NCBI GenBank assembly: GCA_937952345.1
Contig: CALFYN010000497.1
Span: 1-13,269 of the forward strand
DNA from: an uncultured Acidobacteriota bacterium
GTDB taxonomy: Bacteria; Acidobacteriota; Terriglobia; Bryobacterales; Bryobacteraceae
Reading direction: 5' to 3'
Length of the DNA stretch: 13,269 nt
Below the pieces are notes generated by a model. The model was given only the letters and a program-made list of their open reading frames with translations, made no database searches and was not told the origin of the DNA. Position numbers and translations under genes: made by a program. Positions 1 through 7,268 of the stretch are shown piece by piece. Numbering within the stretch: the stretch's first letter is position 1; every line of letters starts with the position of its first letter.

Positions 1-15
1 GCGATCGCGGGCCGT

Positions 16-768
16 GTGGAGAATGAGCCAGTCGAACCGCGTACTGACCCTGGTTTGATTACTCCGCACGCCGGCCGCCGCCTGTTTCTGGCCGCTTTGA
101 ACGTGCATTACCCAAAATTGCTGGAGAGCTTTCGTGATGATGTCGGCCTGGTCTTATCCGAAGTATGGGCGCCGGGTTCCAAGTTCGTGCGCATGGAGAT
201 GTTTTCAAACCCCGAATACGTGCGCCTCGCCACAGCCATAGCGGACTGGCGAAATAAGTACCAAGTCATAGACAAATGGATTGCGGCCGCGGCGCTGTAC
301 TCGCTACAGCGGCACTTTGAAAACCCCCTCCTGCCCTTTGCTTGGTCGATCGAGGAGGCCCCAGCCGAGGAGTTCCGGTACGTACCTCCCCGGGCCCGTA
401 CATGGTACCCAGATGCCCCGATATTCGCATTCGAACTCGATGAGAAAGGACAGATCGCCGAATTGGCTGGTCGCGGGCATCGCTTGAGCCCGTTTGGGTC
501 AGGTGACGAATTCAAGGCTCGCTTGAGAGCAGATTTTGAGAAGCAACTCGATGAATATGTAGAGCGGCAGAAGGTGCGCCACGGATGCGCCCAAACCGAA
601 GCCTCCAAGTATGCCGAATGGGCCGCTCGCATCATGAGCGGCTCTTCGAGATTAGACATTGCAGGCGAGCACTACGACGATCCCTACGAACAAGTAAAAG
701 CGGGAGTGAGGCGCTTCACTAAAATCATCGGTCTCACCCTCCCGGGATCACGCTCCAGACGCCGGTAG
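16..768 (+). CDS. Hypothetical protein on the probable island side of the tRNA fragment
   Basis: I do not recognise this 250-aa soluble protein. It starts at a GTG, and its frame is open to the left edge, so the true start may lie outside the window. It has no signal peptide or membrane segment. The middle is rich in Trp and Tyr (around residues 77-125). The C-terminal part (about 195-245) is helical and basic, with a YAEWAARIM stretch, a short acidic break and an RRFTKIIGLTL stretch that recalls a small helix-turn-helix. It ends in a basic RSRRR tail. A DNA-linked role is only a guess from these features. It lies left of the partial tRNA-Val at 932-981 and would therefore be cargo of an integrated element if that reading holds. 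The reverse strand also has a long open frame here, but this frame has the more protein-like composition. Confidence 0.6.
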   Translation: MENEPVEPRTDPGLITPHAGRRLFLAALNVHYPKLLESFRDDVGLVLSEVWAPGSKFVRMEMFSNPEYVRLATAIADWRNKYQVIDKWIAAAALYSLQRHFENPLLPFAWSIEEAPAEEFRYVPPRARTWYPDAPIFAFELDEKGQIAELAGRGHRLSPFGSGDEFKARLRADFEKQLDEYVERQKVRHGCAQTEASKYAEWAARIMSGSSRLDIAGEHYDDPYEQVKAGVRRFTKIIGLTLPGSRSRRR

Positions 769-931
769 CACGATCATCGGATAACGTAGCAATACTTGTA
801 GGGATTTCTGTAGTACCCCAAAGGAAAAACCCGGCAAAATGGGGAAAACTACGGAAGCTCGCGAGGCCATCTAACCCGCTGATCAGAAATCACTTAGTCA
901 ATCTTTCCAACAACTTAGAAATAGCGTCCTT
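769..931. other. Gene-free stretch before the tRNA fragment
   Basis: No open frame of useful size and no RNA gene are visible. The stretch is visibly richer in A and T than the DNA to its right. The hexamer ACTTAG occurs twice, at 892-897 and 913-918, 21 bp apart. If the tRNA fragment that follows is an attachment site, these could be integrase arm sites, but six-base repeats prove little. Confidence 0.4.
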
Positions 932-981
932 TCTGCTTCACACGCAGGAGGTCACAGGTTCGAGTCCTGTCGCGCCCACCA
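932..981 (+). other. 3' part of a tRNA-Val (CAC) gene, probable attachment site
   Basis: The piece folds as the 3' part of a tRNA. The anticodon stem is TCTGC (932-936) with GCAGG (944-948), including one T-G pair. The seven-base loop TTCACAC (937-943) puts CAC, valine, at the anticodon. A five-base variable loop AGGTC (949-953) follows. The T arm ACAGG/TTCGAGT/CCTGT (954-970) is perfect. The acceptor strand CGCGCCC (971-977) is followed by ACCA (978-981). The matching 5' strand GGGCGCG and a D arm are absent from the 60 bases upstream, so this cannot be a working tRNA. Integrases that insert in tRNA genes leave just such a 3' copy at the far end of the element. A decayed tRNA gene is the alternative. 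Confidence 0.8.
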
Positions 982-1004
982 CCACTGGACTCTACGACAT
1001 TCCC

Positions 1005-2030
1005 TCAAGCCAAGCGAGTCATCAAGGACGACCGCACGGTGGTATATCCCTTCTTCACCGCCATCACGTGAAAATCATCCATCGCTTCCTGACGGGTTCT
1101 CCCCGCAGAGCCGGGCAGCGCTTTCAACTGCACCTCAAGAACCTGTTGCCGCGCCTGGAAATCCAAATCGCCTGTGAAATCGACGTTGGACTGAAAGCCC
1201 TCAATCCGTCCGTGGAATTCCTGCGCGGGATCGATGGCATCGCCGCGCCTCTGGAAGAAGTTCTCGGTTTTCAGAGCGGTGAAGTTCATCGCGCGGCGTG
1301 GATCTTGGGCGTTCGAGAACGCGGCATCGCACACACCCACGTAGTCGATCGGGATCTTCTTCCCCGCCAGCAGACGCGCCAAGTCCAGGATGTTTGGGCC
1401 TCCGCTGCTTAGTCCCACCAAAAGCACTCCCCCGATCGGCTTGGTTTCTTCGTTCTTGCCGATGGCCTCGATCTGTGCGGCGATCTCCGCCAGACGCGCA
1501 GCGGAGGCCAATCCGCGAATCATGATGTGCTTGAGAGGCTTGTGGAAGGTGAGGTAGTCCGGTCTGGATTGCACGGCCTGATTGAACGCCCGGACAGAAC
1601 TGACCCCGACGAACAATTGCCCCTCGTCGTCAGGCACGGTCTGGCCGCCCGCCGCGGGATTCCTTGCGCCAATGATGTGGACCACAACATCGGTCGTTTT
1701 GACGATGGATTCTGATCCGGCTGCCAGCGCCGCCATTTTGTTGAAGGTGTTCATTTTGGGATCGACGACTCCGTCGATGTTCTTGAAAACACCCTGCTTT
1801 TTCCAGTGCAACTGGAACTCCCAGATGGCGTCGGCGAGATCCTTGGGGCACTTTCCCTCCGCGTCGATGGTGATGATCTTTCCTTTTCCCTGCAGCCCTC
1901 CTTGGGCTTGCGGAATCCGGTTGAGCAGCTCCAGAACTTTCAACTGGTCACTTTTCTTGTTCCGTAAAGGTCGTGGTACCCGGCGGATTCCCTTGATCGA
2001 ACCTACCGGTTCATCGATGTCGTCTGCCAT
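1005..2030 (-). CDS. Protein with peptidoglycan-binding-like N-terminus and alpha/beta-hydrolase-like motif
   Basis: 341 aa, function not recognised. Residues about 28-100 look like a PG_binding_1-type helical domain: LKVLELLN, then a later AIWEFQLHW helix and a DGVVDPKMNTFNKM end, matching the usual FQ...DG.VDP.T pattern. The rest suggests an alpha/beta fold. VVVHIIG (115-121) resembles a beta strand and turn, and GVLLVGLSSGG (201-211) has the GxSxG shape of a nucleophile elbow (GLSSG, 206-210). D235 after the next strand and H321 near the end are possible partners. Whether this is an active hydrolase is inferred only. No clear signal peptide is visible. A good ribosome site, AGGAG, lies 8 nt before the ATG (2039-2043 on the plus strand). 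The gene follows the J-domain gene on the same strand after a 103-bp gap that holds a promoter candidate. Confidence 0.75.
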   Translation of the reverse strand: MADDIDEPVGSIKGIRRVPRPLRNKKSDQLKVLELLNRIPQAQGGLQGKGKIITIDAEGKCPKDLADAIWEFQLHWKKQGVFKNIDGVVDPKMNTFNKMAALAAGSESIVKTTDVVVHIIGARNPAAGGQTVPDDEGQLFVGVSSVRAFNQAVQSRPDYLTFHKPLKHIMIRGLASAARLAEIAAQIEAIGKNEETKPIGGVLLVGLSSGGPNILDLARLLAGKKIPIDYVGVCDAAFSNAQDPRRAMNFTALKTENFFQRRGDAIDPAQEFHGRIEGFQSNVDFTGDLDFQARQQVLEVQLKALPGSAGRTRQEAMDDFHVMAVKKGYTTVRSSLMTRLA

Positions 2031-2083
2031 GCCGTGTGCTCCTGCAATCGCCCCTCGATGCGAACCACCGAAGAATTTTCGCC

Positions 2084-2112
2084 AGTATACACCAGCATGG
2101 AGTCAGGCAGAA
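2084..2112 (-). promoter_or_regulatory. Sigma-70-like promoter candidate for the 341-aa gene
   Basis: On the minus strand a good -10 box, TATACT (2084-2089), is preceded after exactly 17 bp by a poor -35, TTCTGC (2107-2112). Transcription would start near 2077 and leave a leader of about 45 nt that contains the AGGAG ribosome site. The match is moderate. Confidence 0.35.
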
Positions 2113-2133
2113 GGCGGCTTTGGCAAACGCGGG

Positions 2134-2724
2134 TCAGGCCGTTTGGTGTTCCGGGGCGGCGGGCAACATAATGAGGCCCTTCTTGCTTTCCTCGGAGGAT
2201 GACGGCATGGTGAGGTTCTCGTAAGACTCGACACCTTTGATGCTGATCTGGAAGCGGCCGTTGTCGCCGGGCTTGATATCGCCGCGTTCCTTGAGGTACC
2301 AGATGGTGAATTCCAGGTGCTCACGGGGAATGCCGATGAGATCCTCGATTTCACGCAGATTCATCCCGGGAACATTGGGATTGAACTGCCGTTTGCGGTA
2401 CAGCACGGCGAGCACGCCTTCCCGCTTCTTGCGCTCATCCTGCTGGTCGTTGGGCTCGGCGGACTGGTCGAAAACTTTCCAGTTCAGCTTGACCTGGGCG
2501 CGGTGCTTGGCATCGTAGGCGGCGCGCGATACCGGGTCGCTCAGAGTCTGATAGCCCTTGAGCATCTGCTGAAACAGCGGCTCGTTCCCCGTCTCCGTGT
2601 TGTCCGGATGGTAGCGCTGCGCGAGAAGCCGGAACACACGCTGGATGGTGTCGAGTTCTGCGTTCGGGCTGACCTGGAGAAGTTCGTAATAGTCCGTGAA
2701 TTCCGACGATGGAGTGCTATTCAT
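2134..2724 (-). CDS. J-domain (DnaJ-like) protein with C-terminal winged-helix-like domain
   Basis: 196 aa from the ATG at 2722-2724. I prefer this start over an in-frame ATG 14 codons upstream because AGAGG lies 7 nt before it and the J-domain begins right after. Residues about 10-75 form a J-domain: DYYELLQVSP opening, the RYHPDN loop with the HPD triad (39-41) that stimulates DnaK-type ATPases, and the closing YQTLSDPVSRAAYD helix. There is no Gly/Phe linker and no CXXCXGXG zinc repeat, so this is a class C J-protein rather than DnaJ itself. After a charged linker, residues about 103-168 (EGVLAVLYRKR ... LREIEDLIGIP ... FTIWYLKERGDI ... GRFQISIKGVE) look like a winged helix with a final wing. 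This suggests DnaK recruitment to a DNA or protein partner. It is divergent from the PCP_red gene across 83 bp. Confidence 0.9.
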   Translation of the reverse strand: MNSTPSSEFTDYYELLQVSPNAELDTIQRVFRLLAQRYHPDNTETGNEPLFQQMLKGYQTLSDPVSRAAYDAKHRAQVKLNWKVFDQSAEPNDQQDERKKREGVLAVLYRKRQFNPNVPGMNLREIEDLIGIPREHLEFTIWYLKERGDIKPGDNGRFQISIKGVESYENLTMPSSSEESKKGLIMLPAAPEHQTA

Positions 2725-2807
2725 GGCCCTGCCTCTATCATCGGCGGAAAGGAAGCCGTAGGGCATGAGGTGAATTGCTTAGGCAAACTTAGGTATCCTA
2801 GCTTCCG

Positions 2808-3068
2808 ATGAACTGGAACGACGCAGCAGAAGACTTACTACAGAACATCCTGGCGGCGACCCCGCGGCCGGTGCGCGAGCGCACCGAAGAGGATTTGCGG
2901 AGCGCGGCCGAAGCCCTCGCCGAAGAAGAGGGCAAAAACCGCGTGGGCGTGCAAACGGTGGTGGAAGCCTGGGTGAAGAACACTCCGGAGGCGCTACGAG
3001 GCGATTTAGGTAGGCAGATGGAACGCTTCGGACTGGATGCTTCCGAATACGAATATTTGTTCGAGTAG
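2808..3068 (+). CDS. Small PCP_red-family protein (protochlorophyllide reductase C-terminal domain-like)
   Basis: 86 aa. The whole protein resembles the short domain found at the C-terminus of the B subunit of light-independent protochlorophyllide reductase (PF08369). It opens with WNDAAEDLL, continues with ATPRPVRERTEEDLRSAAEALAEEEG, then a V.VQTVVEAW helix. This corresponds to the family pattern W...A...L..IP..VR......E..A...G...IT...V. Stand-alone copies occur in bacteria without photosynthesis, where their job is unknown. No other chlorophyll gene lies in the window, so pigment synthesis should not be inferred. No Cys, no membrane segment and no signal peptide are present. It starts with ATG preceded by only a weak AGG. 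It is divergent from the J-domain gene and convergent with the zinc-ribbon gene. Confidence 0.75.
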   Translation: MNWNDAAEDLLQNILAATPRPVRERTEEDLRSAAEALAEEEGKNRVGVQTVVEAWVKNTPEALRGDLGRQMERFGLDASEYEYLFE

Positions 3069-3081
3069 AGGCTTACTCGGA
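3060..3081. terminator. Inverted repeat over two convergent stop codons, possible two-way terminator
   Basis: CGAGTA (3062-3067) is followed after six bases by its exact inverse TACTCG (3074-3079), with a G-T and a T-A pair extending the stem by two. The plus-strand stop TAG (3066-3068) and the minus-strand stop TAA (3073-3075) both fall in this hairpin. No U-tract follows on either strand, so efficient intrinsic termination is doubtful. Confidence 0.3.
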
Positions 3082-3294
3082 GGCGGACAGTTGCTGGTCG
3101 GCGTCGCGCCAGGCGCTGATCTTAAGGCGGCGGCACACCCAGCACAGGTTCTCGCTCGAATTGGGGGCCGCGTCGCTGCCGCAAACCGTGCACTTGCTCA
3201 CGGGGGTCACCCGGTCGGAATGGATGGCCAGCTTGGCCTGTTCCATGATCTCCCTGGAGATGACGGGTGGTTCTTCCTTCGGTTTCTTTCTCAT
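3073..3294 (-). CDS. Small zinc-ribbon protein
   Basis: 73 aa from the ATG at 3292-3294. The open frame reaches back to 3372, but the Lys-rich MRKKPKEEPP start with AAGG about 10 nt upstream is more likely. A CTVC knuckle (C35, C38) and a CWVC knuckle (C51, C54), 12 residues apart, form a CX2C-X12-CX2C zinc ribbon. The N-terminal 30 residues are charged and helical. Function is not recognised. Such proteins often bind nucleic acid or ribosomal partners, but nothing here decides that. It lies downstream of the permease pair on the same strand after 89 bp and converges on the PCP_red gene. Confidence 0.7.
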   Translation of the reverse strand: MRKKPKEEPPVISREIMEQAKLAIHSDRVTPVSKCTVCGSDAAPNSSENLCWVCRRLKISAWRDADQQLSASE

Positions 3295-3383
3295 GAATGT
3301 GAGCCTTGCGCTACTCCAATGAAAGCATAGCACGGCGGAAAGAGCAAATCGGATGTTCAGGGGGAATTTCAATCGATTTCGGC

Positions 3384-4618
<1,235 letters not shown>

Positions 4619-4622
<4 letters not shown>

Positions 4623-5860
4623 CGTTCGGCCCTCAGCGCTTCAATGGGATCGAGCTTGGAGGCCTGGCTGGCCGGATAGATGCCGAAGAACAGGCCCACG
4701 ATGGACGAGAGGCCAACCCCGGTGATAACGGCATTGAGCGGCATAGCCATTGGCACAGGCGTGAAGTTGCGGACCACAATCGCGAGAGTCCAGGCCAGCA
4801 GCACACCTGCCAATCCGCCGGTGGCGGCCAGCAGAGAGGATTCCACCAGAAACTGCCCGAGGATATCTTTGCGCCGCGCACCAAGCGACTTGCGGAGGCC
4901 GATTTCATGGGTGCGCTCAGTGACCACGGCCATCATGATGTTCATGATGACGATGCCCCCGACCAGCATGAACACGCTGACGATGGCCACGGCGGTGCCG
5001 GCGATGGCGCTAGTCATGCGCTCCCAGACCATGGCAAAGGAATCGGAGCTGACGATGGCGAAATTATCGTCCTGCCCCGGAGGCAGCTTTCGCCATGCGC
5101 GCAGCAGCATGCGGATCTCATCCTGGGCCTGGAACATGTGGGCATGATCGATGGCGAGCGCGGCATAGGCCACGCCCTGGCGCGAGCCGTACATCTTAAA
5201 GAACGACTCGATGGGGATCATCACGAAGTTGTCGCGCGACTGGCCGAAGACGCTGCCCAGCGTTTTCGCGGCGCCCACCACTTCAAAGGGGCGTCCGTTG
5301 ATCTGGATGATTTTGCCCGATGGGTCAAGGTTGGGGAAGAAGGTGTCCTTGAGGTCCGCGCCGATGATGGCCACGGGCATGCGGCGGCGGTTTTCCGTAT
5401 CCGTGTACATGCGGCCCGAGGCAAGCTGGATGCTGGTGATTTCGGCGAGGTTCGGGGAAGCGCCCTGCAGGCTGACGCCTTGCATGTGCTGGCCTTCGGC
5501 GGAGACGCGCGCCTGCCGGGAACTGGTCATGCCGAGCGCCTTGACCATGGTGGCGCGCTGCTGGAGGAACGTGAATTCCTCGGGGCCCAGTTCGGGGTTC
5601 TTCTTGAGAAATTCGAGGAATTTCTTGGGATCCCAATTGCCGAAGAAGGCCATGCGCACGATGCGGAAGCCGTCAGCCCCCATGTCGGAAACCGTTCGGG
5701 CGATGTACAGGTCCATGCCATGGATCAGAGCCATGACGCCGATCAAAGTGGAAGTAGCGAGGATGATACCCAACAAGGTGAGGAAACTGCGCAGCTTGTT
5801 GGCTCGCAGGGAATCAAGCGCGACGAGCGCCGCTTCCCGGAATGGTGCGCCGGAGTGCAT
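4619..5860 (-). CDS. MacB/FtsX-type ABC transporter permease (first of a pair)
   Basis: 413 aa, a paralogue of the permease encoded just downstream. Segment 1 (about 22-48, LRSFLTLLGIILATSTLIGV) is followed by a periplasmic MacB_PCD-like domain and three more segments at about 286-312, 335-363 and 375-400. VTERTHEIGLRKSLGARRKD is the coupling loop, and YPASQASKLDPIEALRAER is the family ending. Compared with its partner it has a longer insert rich in Lys, Phe and Pro soon after segment 1 (about 65-95). The partners are clearly different in sequence, which fits a heterodimer rather than a recent duplication. The ATG at 5858-5860 lacks a visible Shine-Dalgarno site. It starts 28 bp after the hydrolase gene, so co-transcription is likely. 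No ATPase or HlyD-type adaptor gene is in the window. Confidence 0.92.
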
Positions 5861-5888
5861 CTATCTATTACCAGTATCTAGGACGAAG

Positions 5889-6848
5889 TCAGGCGCGCGC
5901 TTGTTCCCGTAACCATGCGGCAAGGACGGAATCCACCCAAAAACGGTGCCCGCCGCGGGCGAGGAAGCCGACATGCCCGCCGTGGGCGACAGCCAGCAGT
6001 TGCAGATTCGGCTTCTTGCGGAATGCTTCCTGCTCGTAGACGCGGAAAGGAATCATCGGGTCGTCCTTGGCGTGCAGAAACAGGGCGGGGATTTCGATGG
6101 CATCGAGGAAAAGCTGCGACGATTGCGTGCCGTAGTAGCCGGGGGCGTTGCCGAAGCCGAAAAACGGGGCCGTGATGCGGTCATCGAAGTCGTAGACGGT
6201 GCGCACGCCGGAAAGCCCATCGAGGCGAAAGACGCCGGGCATGTGGGCGTGGCGGCGGCGCAGGCGGGCGGCCATGTGCACGACGAAACGCCGCTGGTAG
6301 AGCCAGTTGCGGGGATGATTCAGTTCCAGGGCGCAAGCGTGAAGGTCCAGCGGGTTGGAAATGCTCACCATGCCCGCCAGCAGACGCTTCCCTTCCCGGG
6401 CGAGTTCGCCGGCAAGTTTCGTCACCATGTTCGCGCCCAGCGAAAAGCCGGCGAGAAATATGGGCCCTGAGCCGGACGCGCGCAGGCGTTCGGCAAGGTG
6501 GCGGATATCGGTGGTGAGTCCGGCGTGGTAAAGCGTATTGCAGAGATGCTCCGTGCCGCCACAACTGCGGATGTTCATGCGGTGGACGACGAATCCGGCG
6601 CGCAGGGCAGCCGAGGCGGCGCTGCGCATGTAGCCCGCTTCGCTCGATCCTTCCAGGCCGTGCACCAGGATCAGTTCGCCGTGCGCCCGGCCTTCGGGGC
6701 GCTGGCTGCGAACGAGCACCTGGACCTGCGGCTCGGTCTGTAGATACTGATCCGCGATGGGGGTGTGCGGAAGCGCAGGGCGGCGCCAGAAGCGGCCGAG
6801 AATCGTCTGCCAGTGTGGATTTCGAATGAGGGGATGAAAGGGCCGCAA
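5889..6848 (-). CDS. YheT/ABHD-type alpha/beta hydrolase (COG0429 family)
   Basis: 319 aa, the usual family length. The N-terminal HPHWQTIL (about 11-17) is the signature of the YheT group. Then come the oxyanion strand LVHGLEGS (61-68), the nucleophile elbow GFSLGAN with Ser136, the acid in AKDDPMIP (Asp262 or 263) and the histidine in HGGHVGF (His292). This is a complete catalytic triad, so it is probably an active serine esterase or acyl hydrolase in the cytoplasm. The physiological substrate of bacterial members is not settled. The start is TTG at 6846-6848: an in-frame stop lies 16 codons upstream, no ATG or GTG lies between, and any later start would cut into the signature. A TACAAT box lies 8 nt before it. 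It is first in a minus-strand group with the two permeases and divergent from the cupin gene. Confidence 0.92.
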   Translation of the reverse strand: MRPFHPLIRNPHWQTILGRFWRRPALPHTPIADQYLQTEPQVQVLVRSQRPEGRAHGELILVHGLEGSSEAGYMRSAASAALRAGFVVHRMNIRSCGGTEHLCNTLYHAGLTTDIRHLAERLRASGSGPIFLAGFSLGANMVTKLAGELAREGKRLLAGMVSISNPLDLHACALELNHPRNWLYQRRFVVHMAARLRRRHAHMPGVFRLDGLSGVRTVYDFDDRITAPFFGFGNAPGYYGTQSSQLFLDAIEIPALFLHAKDDPMIPFRVYEQEAFRKKPNLQLLAVAHGGHVGFLARGGHRFWVDSVLAAWLREQARA

Positions 6849-6904
6849 TCTTTTCGATTGTAGCCTGGGATGGCGGCTTGGGCGACGCTGCTACACTGGC
6901 TGCT
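6849..6904. promoter_or_regulatory. 56-bp divergent promoter region with -10-like boxes close to both starts
   Basis: On the minus strand TACAAT (6857-6862) lies 8 nt before the TTG start of the hydrolase. On the plus strand TACACT (6892-6897) lies 7 nt before the ATG of the cupin gene. Neither gene has a clear Shine-Dalgarno site. With a start point 6-8 nt after each box, both mRNAs would be leaderless or nearly so. No convincing -35 boxes are visible, so this is suggestive only. Confidence 0.3.
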
Positions 6905-7252
6905 ATGCTGACTGCCATTGATGCGAAGGCTTTGCCCTGGGAAGAGCGCTACAACGACTTTCTGGGAAAGACCCTTTACCGGAAGAATCTGGTGAGCGAT
7001 CCGGATACGGGCATGGAGGTGCGGATGGTGAAGTATCCGGCGGGGGTGATCAATAAATTGCACACGCATCCCTGCGCGCACGGAATGTACGTTCTCGAAG
7101 GCACGCTGGTGACGCACGCGGGCTCCTATGGGCCGGGGCATTTCGTGTGGTTTCCCGAAGGCGAAACCATGGAGCACGGAGCCACGGCAGAGCAGGATGT
7201 GGTGGTGCTCTTTATCACCAACAAGCCGTTTGAGATTCATTATGTGAAGTAG
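6905..7252 (+). CDS. Small single-domain cupin protein
   Basis: 115 aa from the ATG at 6905; an in-frame TTG at 6878 is a weaker choice. Residues about 42-108 form one cupin barrel. The first metal motif reads HTHPCAH (H53, H55, H59) followed by MYVLEGTL, and the second reads GPGHFVWFPEGETMEH with H91. The third ligand, usually Glu, is His here, so the site would have four histidines. The domain resembles ChrR/cupin_2-type proteins that bind Fe, Zn or Mn; the reaction cannot be told. There is no signal peptide. Its stop is 16 nt before the biotin carboxylase start, so it is probably the first gene of that operon. A metabolic link to the carboxylase is unproven. Confidence 0.85.
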   Translation: MLTAIDAKALPWEERYNDFLGKTLYRKNLVSDPDTGMEVRMVKYPAGVINKLHTHPCAHGMYVLEGTLVTHAGSYGPGHFVWFPEGETMEHGATAEQDVVVLFITNKPFEIHYVK

Positions 7253-7268
7253 GCTGCGGAGGCGAGGA

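Noticed and set aside
892..918. ACTTAG direct repeats as integrase arm sites
   Set aside because: Only six matching bases in two copies; mentioned with the intergenic region but not claimed as a site.
932..981. Complete tRNA gene
   Set aside because: The bases upstream offer no GGGCGCG strand or D arm, so only the 3' part is present.
2790..2800. TAGG-TAT-CCTA palindrome before the PCP_red gene as an operator
   Set aside because: Only a four-base stem with no second copy; too short to claim a binding site, although it overlaps -10-like sequences in both directions.
4907..5881. Plus-strand open frame of 324 codons opposite the first permease
   Set aside because: Antisense shadow; composition dominated by Asp, Gly and His, with no recognisable fold.
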